A stretch of 64,000 nucleotides of DNA, taken from NCBI GenBank assembly GCA_963663135.2, contig CAXXRM010000003.1:365480-429479 (forward strand), in the 5' to 3' direction. The notes beneath the pieces were generated by a model. The model had not been told where the DNA came from, made no database searches, and worked only from the letters and a program-made list of their open reading frames with translations. The DNA is from Io17-Chloro-G2 sp963663135. GTDB taxonomy: Bacteria; Chloroflexota; Dehalococcoidia; Lucifugimonadales; UBA3495. Both the position numbers and the translations under genes were made by a program. This document shows positions 25,385-33,624 of the stretch, in pieces (within the stretch, counting starts at the first letter, position 1; every line of letters starts with the position of its first letter).

Positions 25385-26361
25385 CCAACACTCTGCCAAT
25401 CCAGGAATGGCTAAATGTAATCAAAGACGAGTACCTTGCTGGAATGGTGAAGGACGGAGGCTCGTCAATCAAGTTCGCCGTGCCCGTGAGGGAGGACCTC
25501 GGGGGACTGCTGAAGGACGCTTTGACCGGTCTGGCTTCCAAGCTAGGGTATCAGGTTGTGAGCGTCGACTCTAGTAAGACCCGGGTCCACCTGCCTCAGG
25601 AAATTTTCTTTAGTATCGCAGAGCAGATTGATTGGCGGACGCTAGCTCGACAAGTGCTGCTCCAATTGTCCAAGAACGCAAATTACTCCACCGATACCAT
25701 CGACCCTAAAACCGACTCTCCAATAATGCGGGCCATCGGCGACGCAAACTCAGTCGAAGAAAGCATGATTGCCCTTCATCTCAGACCGCGGCTGTTTGAA
25801 GGCATCTCCTTTAACACCAACATGTCGAGAGATTTCAGAGTAGCAATGACCCACCTCTGCCTTACGGAAATGGGCAACACCGTGCAAAAGCAAGAAGCAA
25901 TCCCACTACTGGAATGGTTGACCGGCAATAACCGACGCGTATCGAGCGTTCGCCGCTATTCGATTTACAATAGCATTGTCCGGACCAACGCAAAATACTT
26001 CTTTCAGTCGCTCTTGTACTGGGTAAGATTTGTCGGATACTCGGGAACCGTAGTTCTGCTAAACAATTCAAGGGTGACGCTGAGGCAAAACCCCCGAGAT
26101 GGACTACTGTTCTATTCCCGCCCCGCCGTGTTAGACCATTATGAACTGTTGAGAGAATTTGTAGATGGCACTGACCACTTGGAAGGGTTGTTAATGGTTG
26201 TGCTGCCCAGTAACGATTTTCTGGACACCGAATACTCTCGTGCCAATAAAGGCCTTGGCGCTTACGATGCCCTGAAAGGAAGAATTGCCGATGAGATTCG
26301 GGATCGCAGCCAAGCTAACCCGTTATCGGCTCTTGTTCGCTTAGCCGATACAGCCGCTTAG
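25381..26361 (+). CDS. Operon gene 2: BrxC/BrxD-related protein lacking a Walker A motif
   Basis: A 326-residue protein resembling the ATPase fold of BREX BrxC/BrxD-type (DUF2791) proteins. It has WLNVIKDEYLAGMVKDGGSSIKF at the start, a VVSVDSSKTRVHLPQEIFFSIAEQIDW segment, LLYWVRFVGYSGTVVLLNNSRV where Walker B would be, LREFVDGTDHLEGLLMVVLPSNDF, and ANPLSALVRL at the end. The nucleotide loop is replaced by VPVREDLGG, with no GxxxxGK, and Walker B acids are replaced by Asn-Asn. It therefore looks like a non-hydrolysing partner of the next gene product. It overlaps gene 1 by four bases and is 11 bases before gene 3. Sampled blocks are 48-52 percent GC. Confidence 0.75.
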   Translation: MTNTLPIQEWLNVIKDEYLAGMVKDGGSSIKFAVPVREDLGGLLKDALTGLASKLGYQVVSVDSSKTRVHLPQEIFFSIAEQIDWRTLARQVLLQLSKNANYSTDTIDPKTDSPIMRAIGDANSVEESMIALHLRPRLFEGISFNTNMSRDFRVAMTHLCLTEMGNTVQKQEAIPLLEWLTGNNRRVSSVRRYSIYNSIVRTNAKYFFQSLLYWVRFVGYSGTVVLLNNSRVTLRQNPRDGLLFYSRPAVLDHYELLREFVDGTDHLEGLLMVVLPSNDFLDTEYSRANKGLGAYDALKGRIADEIRDRSQANPLSALVRLADTAA

Positions 26362-26372
26362 GAGTATCCGCA

Positions 26373-27680
26373 ATGGTTAACGGAAATGACTTGTCAATGT
26401 TACAAAATCGGTGCGCGATGGAAGCCCTGAGAAACGGCGTCCCCAACGGCGATGCAGTGGCAGCACTGGGGTGCAATCAGCCGGAAGTTCAGAAGGAATT
26501 CAGCAAGATCTTGTCCAGCGTGTCCAGCGAGACGGGATTGCCCGACTCCAGCCTGGGAATGTTGGTGGCCGGGAATTTCGGCTCAGGCAAATCTCACCTC
26601 CTCGGTTACCTGGAAGCACAGGCTCTGACTCAAAATTTCGTGTGCAGCAGAGTGGTAATCAGCAAGGAGACTCCACTGTTCGACATGGAGAAGGTGTTCA
26701 AGTCGGCAGTTTTCAACGGGAAGGCCCAGGGAATGACGGGGCACCTGGTGGAAGAGATAGTACAGAAATTGGACTACGACTCTCCAAAGTATGCTGAATT
26801 TTTCAAGTGGGCCAACCGGGAAGACAATGGCTTGCATAGAATCCTGCCCGCTACACTTATAGTTCAGGAGAAGGACAATGACCCCGACCTCGCCAACGAC
26901 ATAAATTGGTTCTGGTCTGGAGAGAAAATTGAACTGAAGAAAGTGCGCGACGGATTGAAGCACGTCGGCCAACAGCAATCCTATTCCTTTAGGGCACCCG
27001 TCGCCAGGGATATGCCGCCACAAAAGTTGCGATTCGTCCTCGAGCTCATCAAGGCGGCTGGCTATTCCGGTTGGGTAATCCTAATAGATGAGATTGAATT
27101 GGTGGGGATTTACAGCTGGTTGCAGCGAGCCAGGTCGTATGCTGAGTTGACTAGGTGGATGGGCCAAGCCGTCGACGAGAAATATCCCGGGCTTATAGTG
27201 GTTGGAACAGTCTCATCAGCCTTTCGCTCGGTCGTTTTCGAAGAAAAGGAGGACCTGGATAAGATCGTGCCTCGCCTAAGAGCGAGCCAACGAGATGCAG
27301 TCGCAGCCAGGGCCGAAACCGGGATGCGTCTAATTGAAAGGGGCCAACGCCTGCTGGTTGAACCCGACGACGTGATGTTGTCCAACCTGTATGGACGCCT
27401 TAAGGCCATCCATTCCCAGGGTTACGGTTGGGATGCTCCCGACATAAACCATGGCATCGGGCAGGGTAATACACGGACAATCCGCGCTTATGTAAGGCGA
27501 TGGATCAACGAATGGGACCTGCGCCGTCTCTATCCAGGCTTGGAACCGGACATAGAGGAGACGGAATTGGAGTTCAGGTACGACGAAGATACCATGTTGG
27601 AAAAGCCGTCTTCCGAGGATCCTGACCCCGGACAAATCCGCGAAGAGGGTGAACCTCTCAGCTTGAATCAGGAACCGTAG
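26373..27680 (+). CDS. Operon gene 3: BrxC/BrxD-like P-loop ATPase
   Basis: A 435-residue ATPase of the DUF2791 / BREX ATP-binding family. Walker A is GNFGSGKSHLL at residues 67-77, Walker B is WVILIDEIEL at 234-243, followed by an AELTRWMGQAVDEKYPGL helix, a sensor-like strand LIVVGTVSS and an arginine-containing NTRTIRAYVRRWINEWDLRRLYPG segment. The C-terminal 45 residues are acidic and low complexity. The family members known from BREX loci are AAA-like ATPases acting with helicases and methyltransferases; here no pglX or pglZ is adjacent. Intact motifs suggest it is the energy-using subunit, with gene 2 as inactive partner (inference). Confidence 0.85.
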   Translation: MVNGNDLSMLQNRCAMEALRNGVPNGDAVAALGCNQPEVQKEFSKILSSVSSETGLPDSSLGMLVAGNFGSGKSHLLGYLEAQALTQNFVCSRVVISKETPLFDMEKVFKSAVFNGKAQGMTGHLVEEIVQKLDYDSPKYAEFFKWANREDNGLHRILPATLIVQEKDNDPDLANDINWFWSGEKIELKKVRDGLKHVGQQQSYSFRAPVARDMPPQKLRFVLELIKAAGYSGWVILIDEIELVGIYSWLQRARSYAELTRWMGQAVDEKYPGLIVVGTVSSAFRSVVFEEKEDLDKIVPRLRASQRDAVAARAETGMRLIERGQRLLVEPDDVMLSNLYGRLKAIHSQGYGWDAPDINHGIGQGNTRTIRAYVRRWINEWDLRRLYPGLEPDIEETELEFRYDEDTMLEKPSSEDPDPGQIREEGEPLSLNQEP

Positions 27681-27682
27681 TA

Positions 27683-28219
27683 TTGCCGATACCGTTTCGC
27701 GACTTGGGGGAGGACGAGCCTTCGGGAGCAGCCGCTTATCTCCGGTTTATGGACGAACCGGACGGTAATGGCATTCGCGGGGCGCTGTTCATCATGTCCC
27801 CGCGCGGCGACCCCCTGGAGTTCAGCTTTACCAGGATCGATGTCCGTTCGGGCGTGCTTTGGCGCACGGGTCAGGCGAGAAGCAGGGCCTTAGCATCCCT
27901 GACCAAGGCCCTGTTTGAATCCACCGCCCGCGTTCCGGAGGTGGTGTTTGCCTTGGCGAACGAAACGCCCTTGGAAGTGTTTTCTGAAGGCCTGAACGTG
28001 CAGGTTTCCCTATGCCGGGTTGGCGCCCAGGATACGGAACCAGGGGGGACGGGAGAAGTCCAACGCCTTTCCGACTCTATATCGCTCCTTTGGGTAAACG
28101 GGCCGCCAGAGGTTGGGGGAGAGTCGGCCAAGATGGTCGAGGTGCTTGAAAGCCGTCGGTTGCTGCTCGAACCATTCGAGCGTACAGCCTTGGGAATGCA
28201 AAAGGCTTTCGAATCGTGA
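27683..28219 (+). CDS. Operon gene 4: unrecognised 178-residue protein
   Basis: Starts at TTG 27683, two bases after the stop of gene 3, and overlaps the helicase start by four bases (GTGA), so it is clearly part of the operon. The sequence is alternating strands and helices (GALFIMSPRGDPLEFSFTRIDVRSGVLW, then LASLTKALFESTARVPEVVFALANE) and ends in a helix LLEPFERTALGMQKAF. There are no Cys clusters except single residues, no membrane segment and no motif I know. The pattern could fit a nuclease- or RNase H-like fold, but I see no convincing catalytic set. Likely a subunit or adaptor for the helicase. Confidence 0.7.
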   Translation: MPIPFRDLGEDEPSGAAAYLRFMDEPDGNGIRGALFIMSPRGDPLEFSFTRIDVRSGVLWRTGQARSRALASLTKALFESTARVPEVVFALANETPLEVFSEGLNVQVSLCRVGAQDTEPGGTGEVQRLSDSISLLWVNGPPEVGGESAKMVEVLESRRLLLEPFERTALGMQKAFES

Positions 28220-29997
28220 AGTTTTTACTCCCCTGGCGTAACAAATCCAATGCCTTCAAGCACCGCCCGAGGATTTCGCGATGGCGCCAAGCCAAGGCCG
28301 AACCGGTGCAGCGCATCCCCTTGCCCCAATCCGGTCCATTCAAACCGACCAACCTGGATTACGCCCAGAGCTTGCCGGCTCCAGTCGATTCTTTACCACT
28401 GTATCCGGGAATAATTCCCGATCCAGTGACGTCGATTGTATTGACCGGGACGTCAGACGCCCTCTCAAAGGCGACGTCAGTCGTCTCAGGCGATGAGGTC
28501 CGGTCGTCGCCCTCAAACGGACAGTCCAGAAAGCCCCGGGAGCCGTCTATGGACACGCTGCCGGAGCGGCTCAGGCGGGTCCTAGCCCCGCCACTTGATT
28601 GTCTTCTACCGGGTCCCGATTCCGTGCTTGAATGGCCGGGAGAGTTGATGCCCTTCCAACTGGACGGAGTAAAACTCCTGCTGGACAGCGAAAGGCTGCT
28701 CCTGGCTGACGACATGGGGTTGGGCAAGACTCTCCAGGTAATCGTGGCCCTTCGTGTGCTGTTCATCCGCGGCGATATAGGCTCGGCCCTGGTGGTTGCT
28801 CCGGCCAGCATCCTGGACCAATGGCGGCAGGAGCTTCAGAAGTGGGCGCCCGATTTACGGGCCATGGTGATCCGGGGCAACCCGGCCGACCGGGCCTGGC
28901 AGTGGGCAGCCCAAGTCCACGTGGCCATCGTTGGCTACGAGACATTGAGGTCGGATTACACCGAGAGCCCCTACTCCACCCTGGGGGAAAAGACCTGGGA
29001 TGTCCTGGTGGCGGACGAGGCTCAACGCATCAAGAACCCGAACCCTACCAGCAGGGCGGTCAAGGGGATCAAACGAGTACGTTCTTGGGCGCTCACCGGC
29101 ACGCCATTGGAAAACAACGAAGAAGAGCTTGCATCTATCGTTGAATTTGTAGACCACCACGAGGGGCTGCCCCCAAACACTTACTCCCCAGGCCTGACCC
29201 TGCGGGAGCGCCACCGCGAGTTACAACTGCGGCGCAAGAAAGCCGAAGTGCTGCAGGACCTTCCGCCCAAGTTGACCACGAAGCTCAAGATTCCGCTGCT
29301 GCCCAAGCAACAGCGGAGCTACGAGCGGGCCGAACGGGACGGAATCGTGCACCTGCGGGAACTGGGGGCGGATGTCCGGGTCCAGCACGTTCTGGAGCTG
29401 ATTGCCCGGCTAAAGCAGATATGTAATTCAGAGCCGGAGAGCGGAGAGTCCAGCAAATTCGAGGATATTCGCAGCAGGATCGAGACGTTGGCGAACCAGG
29501 GCAACCGGGCTCTCGTGTTCTCCCAATACACCAGCGCCGGTTTTGGAGTCGCCGCTATGTCCGAGGTCCTGCGGGAGTTCGACCCACTGACTTTTACCGG
29601 AGACCATACGATGGAGGAAAGGCGGGACATCATCCGCCGGTTCAGGACTGACGACAGGCACAAGGCGCTAATTGTTTCGCTGAGGGCCGGCGGCGTTGGA
29701 CTGAACCTACAAGAAGCATCTTACGTCTTTCACCTGGACCGTTGGTGGAACCCGGCGGTCGAGCGGCAGGCCGAGGACCGCAGTCACCGTTACGGGCAGG
29801 ATGTTCCGGTCCAGGTGTTCAAGTATTCGTGCATCGGAACCATAGAGGAACGCATTGACCGGATACTGGAGCAAAAACAGGAACTGTTTGACGAGTTGGT
29901 GGACGACGTTTCTATAGACCTGGCCAAGTCTCTGTCTGCAGACCAGCTTTTCGGACTTTTCGGGTTGGAAACCCCTGCGGGGCGCGGGAGGAGATAG
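28216..29997 (+). CDS. Operon gene 5: SNF2-family DNA helicase/translocase
   Basis: A 593-residue SF2 helicase of the SNF2/RapA type. Motif I is ADDMGLGKTLQ (about 164-174), motif II ADEAQ (266-270), motif III WALTGTPLENN, motif V SLRAGGVGLNLQEAS and motif VI RQAEDRSHRYGQ. Residues 1-115 form a proline- and serine-rich leader without known domain. No nuclease is fused. SNF2 proteins move along duplex DNA rather than unwinding it. As the last gene of a run with two BrxC/D-related proteins it resembles the BrxHI helicase position of BREX-like loci. Composition is much higher in GC (a sampled block is 72 percent) than genes 1-3, suggesting a mosaic origin. Confidence 0.92.
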   Translation: MKFLLPWRNKSNAFKHRPRISRWRQAKAEPVQRIPLPQSGPFKPTNLDYAQSLPAPVDSLPLYPGIIPDPVTSIVLTGTSDALSKATSVVSGDEVRSSPSNGQSRKPREPSMDTLPERLRRVLAPPLDCLLPGPDSVLEWPGELMPFQLDGVKLLLDSERLLLADDMGLGKTLQVIVALRVLFIRGDIGSALVVAPASILDQWRQELQKWAPDLRAMVIRGNPADRAWQWAAQVHVAIVGYETLRSDYTESPYSTLGEKTWDVLVADEAQRIKNPNPTSRAVKGIKRVRSWALTGTPLENNEEELASIVEFVDHHEGLPPNTYSPGLTLRERHRELQLRRKKAEVLQDLPPKLTTKLKIPLLPKQQRSYERAERDGIVHLRELGADVRVQHVLELIARLKQICNSEPESGESSKFEDIRSRIETLANQGNRALVFSQYTSAGFGVAAMSEVLREFDPLTFTGDHTMEERRDIIRRFRTDDRHKALIVSLRAGGVGLNLQEASYVFHLDRWWNPAVERQAEDRSHRYGQDVPVQVFKYSCIGTIEERIDRILEQKQELFDELVDDVSIDLAKSLSADQLFGLFGLETPAGRGRR

Positions 29998-30019
29998 CCA
30001 GGAACAATGCGTGGTCAAG

Positions 30020-30376
30020 GCTATCGGGTTCGAAAACCGGAGGACTCTCGGTAACAGGTTTCATCAAAGCGTTGATGCTACGGTATTCGTCAGGCCCCTC
30101 CGGTGTTTCTCACGGCAGCAGAAATCCAAATCCATTTTTGTCCTTTACGCAAGGTCCCGTGTCCAGGGCGTGGTCATGCGGCAGGGGCTTGGGCCCCCAC
30201 ACCTGGCGTTTGCCGGTTGCCATAAGCGTACCGGCGCACGGAAAGGGCTCTGGATTCCCGCTGCGGCAAGAATGACGCGAGGCTGTGTCAAGGCTACTTG
30301 CGAGGACGAAAATGGCCGGTTTTCGAATTGACGACGGGAGGTGGGTGCGGTCGGATGGGAGTCATTCGGGCATCAC
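30020..30376. repeat. Right flanking repeat of the five-gene operon (long-arm copy F)
   Basis: CATCAAAGCGTTG (30062-30074) is followed by an interior with CATGCGGCAGGGGC, GCACCTGGCG-like sequence and the right end GGCTCTGGATTCCCGCTGCGG to AAGAATGACGCG (to 30278), then the arm GACGAAAATGGCCGGTTTTC and GCATCAC at 30370-30376. The outer arm CGAAAACCGGAGGACTCTCGG is at 30031-30051. It fills the gap 29998-30498. Confidence 0.75.
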
Positions 30377-30498
30377 AGGCGATGGCAGATTCGCCCATCA
30401 CGTTTGAATTCGCTTGACCTATTGGTGCAACCCGGTTTCTTGCTCTTTCAGGTGTGGGGATTTAAAATGGCCCAACATCGTCTAGGGGGTCCTTGAAA

Positions 30499-31713
30499 AT
30501 GGCCGGTTTGAATCACCCGTTGGAGAATATCCGAGTTTTGGACCTGGGGCGCCACCAGGCCGGTCCCCGCTGCGCCCAGGTGCTGGCCCGCATGGGCGCC
30601 GAGGTTATCAAGGTGGAGAGGCTGGGCGGTGAGGAAACCCGATATCACGGTCCATGGGTCAGAAAACAAAGCTCCTACTGGGTACAGTACAACTCGGGGA
30701 AAAAGAGCCTGAGCATCGACCTGCGCAAGGATAAGGGCAAGGAGATCCTGACCGAGCTGATCAAGCAGTCCGACGTGCTGGTGCAGAACTTCCGGCCCGG
30801 CACCATTGAGAAAATGGGGTTCGGCTACGACGTTCTAAAGGAATTGAACCCCCGCATCATAATGGTCAACGTTTCGGCCTACGGCCAGTTCGGCCCCTAC
30901 CGGGACCAGATCGGCTACGACCCCATCGGTCAGACCATGTCGGGCATCACCATGGTGACCGGCGAGGATGGGATGCCTCCCATCCGCACCGGGGTGCCCA
31001 TTATCGACCGGATCACGGCGCTGCATTCGGCCATCGGCACTCTGGCCGCCCTGCACGAACGGGAGTACTCCGGAGAGGGCCAGTCCATCGACGTGTGCCT
31101 GGCCGACACCGGGTACAGCATGACCGAGATACCGATAACCGCCTACCACGGCACGAAGGTGGCGCCCAAGCGGGGAGACACGACCGCGCCTCCCAGCGGC
31201 ATTTACCCCTGCAAAGAGGGCTGGGTGCTGCTTTCCGCCGGGGACCAGATACACTGGCACCGGGTGTGCAACGCCCTGGGCAAGCCGGAATGGCTGGAAG
31301 ACCCCAGGTTCACCACCCGGCACGAGCGGGGCAACAACCGGGCGACCGTGGACGAGGCCATCAAAGAGCTGCTTTCAAACATGAGCATGGAGCAGGCCAT
31401 CGCACACTTCACCAAGCACGATGTGGTGGCGGCGCCGGTGAACACCATCCCGATGGCCGCCGAAGACCCGCATCCCTGGGAGAGGGGCGCGCTGAAAGAG
31501 GTCCCCGACTTCCTGGCCGGCACCATCTCGGTTTCCGGGGATTACTGGCACTTCAGCCGCACTCCCGCAGCGGTTGGGTCCACCCCCAAGGTGGGCGAGC
31601 ACAACCGGGAGCTGCTGGGAGAGTTGCTGGACTACACCGACGAGCAGATTGCGGAACTGATGGAAGAGAACGTCATCGGCGAGTCCCACCACTACGATGA
31701 GGTTCCCGGATAA
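30499..31713 (+). CDS. CaiB/BaiF family CoA-transferase
   Basis: A 404-residue class III CoA-transferase. It shows the N-terminal NIRVLDLGRHQAGPRCAQVLARMGAEVIKVER, SIDLRKDKGKEIL, LVQNFRPGTIEKMGFGYDVLKELNPRIIMVNVSAYGQFGPYR, and the catalytic Asp expected in the GYDPIGQTMSG stretch. These enzymes move CoA between organic acids such as carnitine, formate or succinate derivatives. Start: the ATG at 30499 with a GGGGGT stretch upstream; a TTG two codons earlier is also in frame. A good terminator follows. The acyl substrate is not predictable. Confidence 0.92.
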   Translation: MAGLNHPLENIRVLDLGRHQAGPRCAQVLARMGAEVIKVERLGGEETRYHGPWVRKQSSYWVQYNSGKKSLSIDLRKDKGKEILTELIKQSDVLVQNFRPGTIEKMGFGYDVLKELNPRIIMVNVSAYGQFGPYRDQIGYDPIGQTMSGITMVTGEDGMPPIRTGVPIIDRITALHSAIGTLAALHEREYSGEGQSIDVCLADTGYSMTEIPITAYHGTKVAPKRGDTTAPPSGIYPCKEGWVLLSAGDQIHWHRVCNALGKPEWLEDPRFTTRHERGNNRATVDEAIKELLSNMSMEQAIAHFTKHDVVAAPVNTIPMAAEDPHPWERGALKEVPDFLAGTISVSGDYWHFSRTPAAVGSTPKVGEHNRELLGELLDYTDEQIAELMEENVIGESHHYDEVPG

Positions 31714-31792
31714 GACCAGGGCCCGCATCGCTTAGTCGGCCGCCATTCGACCGGCGGCTTCGGGTCCGCGGTCACAGGCAGACCTGACAATT

Positions 31793-31838
31793 AACCCCCT
31801 CTATCCGTCCCACGATTGCGTTCGGTTAGAGGGGGTTT
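31793..31838 (+). terminator. Terminator after the CoA-transferase gene
   Basis: A perfect 11-base stem, AACCCCCTCTA (31793-31803) with TAGAGGGGGTT (31827-31837), and a 23-base loop, followed by only a short T run. Confidence 0.7.
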
Positions 31839-31856
31839 GTGGATTCTTGATTCTCT

Positions 31857-32066
31857 CTTGTCATTCTGGCCGCAGCGGAAATCCGGAACCTATTTTTTTA
31901 ATTGAAGGTCGTGCTGAGGTAGATGTGCGGGTGTGTATGGCCGTCCACCCGCCGCGTCTGCGTTGCCATAACCGTGTTGGCCCATAGTCAGGGCTCTGGA
32001 TTCCCGCTGCGGCGAGAATGACGGGAGTCAGGGCTCTGGATTCCCGCTGCGGCGAGAATGACGGGG
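31857..32066. repeat. Dispersed inverted-end repeat, copy G with doubled right end
   Basis: Left end GTCATTCTGGCCGCAGCGG; the interior includes GCGTCTGCGTTGCCATAACCG. The right end GGCTCTGGATTCCCGCTGCGG to GAGAATGACGGG is present twice in tandem (ending about 32023 and 32063), with AGTCA between, evidence of local duplication of one terminus. Confidence 0.85.
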
Positions 32067-32116
32067 AGAAGCCGGGTCGATATCCACGAGCCCGTGGCCT
32101 AACACGAGCCCGCGGC

Positions 32117-33127
32117 CTAATAGGTCAGCATCATCCGCTGGACTTCTGCGGGGTTGCTGGTCCTAGTTAGCGCCAGCATTAGAAGGATGCGGGCTTTCTT
32201 CGGTTCCAGGTTGTCGGCGACCACGAAGCCGTCTTCCCGGAAGCGGCGGGTCAGGGTCACCCGGCCGCTGCCCACCTGGGTGGCGATGACCACCAGCACG
32301 CCCCGGTCTCGAGCCTCTCGCAACGCGGCGGTGAACGCCGGAGGCGAGCCACCGCTGCCCAGTCCCGCCGCCACAATGCCAGGCACTCCCGCCCCAACCA
32401 AGGCCTCGACTACCACGCCGTCAGCCCCGGCGTAGCTGTGGGCGATATCGACGCGGGGCAACTCGGCCAACTCGCTCACGTCAAACTCGGTGGACTCGGT
32501 GTGCGTCCGGGTGGACTCCCGGTAAAACACCACCTGGCCGTCGGCGTCGGCGTACCCAAGCAGCCCCAGGTCGTGGGCACGGAAGGTTTCCAGCCGGTAG
32601 CTATTGGTTTTGGTCACCTCCCGGCCGGCCTGGACCTGGTTGTTCATCACCGTCAGCACGCCCCGGCCCCGGGCGTGGGGCGCCGCCGCCACGCGGATGC
32701 AGTCCATCAGGTTCACGTCGGCATCGGTCCCCATGGCCGTCGGCGGGCGCATCGCCCCGGTGATAACCACCGGCTTGTCGCTCTTGACGGTGAGGTTCAG
32801 GAAGTAGGCCGTCTCCTCCAGGGTCGCGGTCCCGTGGGTAACGGCCACGCCCGCCGCCAGGGGGTCTTCTTCAAAAATCTGGTTGATCCGCCTGGCCAGT
32901 TCCAGCCAGTGGGACGGCAGAACGTCGGGGCTTCCCAGGTTCAGGAATTGCTCGGCCCGAACCTCGGCGAACTCGCTCACCTCGGGAACCCGCTCCAGCA
33001 ACTCCTGAATCGTCAGGTGTTGGTTGTCGTAGCTGTAATTGATGAAATCGGTGCGTTCCCGCCCCACGAAGGAGATGCTGCCCCCGGTGCCGATCAAGTA
33101 GACTCGAGGCCTGGGTTGCCCAGCCAT
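32117..33127 (-). CDS. Asparaginase/glutaminase-family protein with altered active site
   Basis: A 336-residue member of the L-asparaginase family by overall sequence. It has VYLIGTGGSIS at the start, VTHGTATLEETAYFLN near residue 97, VVITGAMRPP, GREVTKTNSYRLETF and GIVAAGLGSGG. Two key positions differ from classical enzymes: the first nucleophile Thr (TGGT) is Ser17 (TGGS), and the Thr-Asp pair (HGTDT) is Thr100-Ala101 (HGTAT). The Lys of VTKTN is kept. Loss of the Asp that binds the substrate amino group suggests a different substrate or reduced asparaginase activity. No signal peptide is seen. Confidence 0.88.
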   Translation of the reverse strand: MAGQPRPRVYLIGTGGSISFVGRERTDFINYSYDNQHLTIQELLERVPEVSEFAEVRAEQFLNLGSPDVLPSHWLELARRINQIFEEDPLAAGVAVTHGTATLEETAYFLNLTVKSDKPVVITGAMRPPTAMGTDADVNLMDCIRVAAAPHARGRGVLTVMNNQVQAGREVTKTNSYRLETFRAHDLGLLGYADADGQVVFYRESTRTHTESTEFDVSELAELPRVDIAHSYAGADGVVVEALVGAGVPGIVAAGLGSGGSPPAFTAALREARDRGVLVVIATQVGSGRVTLTRRFREDGFVVADNLEPKKARILLMLALTRTSNPAEVQRMMLTY

Positions 33128-33344
33128 GATTCCTCCTGGATTTCTCTCGATTTCAGTCGCCGACCCGGAGCGCTGCCGCGCCCGTTATCGGCGTCAGCCG
33201 CGGTGGTTTGGGCCGGGCCTCCAGGGGTTCAGAGGCTTGCCGGCGCGCCGCGGCAATTCAGACGCAGTATACGCTGCCGGAACCCGGCCAGCTTAACCCG
33301 GCGGGGGAGGACGCCCGGAAGCGAACGGGGACGCGGGTGGCGAG

Positions 33345-33492
33345 AATGACGGGTGGGCGGTGTCCAAGGCATGGACATGCGGGAAGGACGACGGGGGCGG
33401 GGATTGCCCGCACCTGGCGTGTTCTTGTTGCCATAGACGTTTCGGTGCACGGGAAGGGGTCTGGATTCCCGCTGCGGCTGGAATGACGGGTT
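33345..33492. repeat. Dispersed inverted-end repeat, copy H (second subfamily)
   Basis: GAGAATGACGGGTGGG at the left (33341-33356), then GGACATGCGGGAAGGACG, GCACCTGGCGTG, TTGCCATAGACG and the right end TCTGGATTCCCGCTGCGG to GGAATGACGGG (33490). The interior matches the copy at 30170-30250. The rest of the gap 33128-33624 holds no gene I can support. Confidence 0.8.
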
Positions 33493-33624
33493 GGGGGGTT
33501 GAGATTAATGGATCTATGGGGCCGGGCGGCTTTAACGCCTGTGCGCTGATCATGGTAAGATCAACTCGCGGTGTCGTTCAAGTCTTGATGGTTTGTGGCC
33601 GATCTGCGGCGGAGGTGACTCAAG

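Noticed and set aside
24578..29997. Complete BREX system
   Set aside because: No PglX methyltransferase, PglZ phosphatase, BrxA/B/L or PglW homologue is in or next to the operon, so calling it BREX would overstate the evidence.
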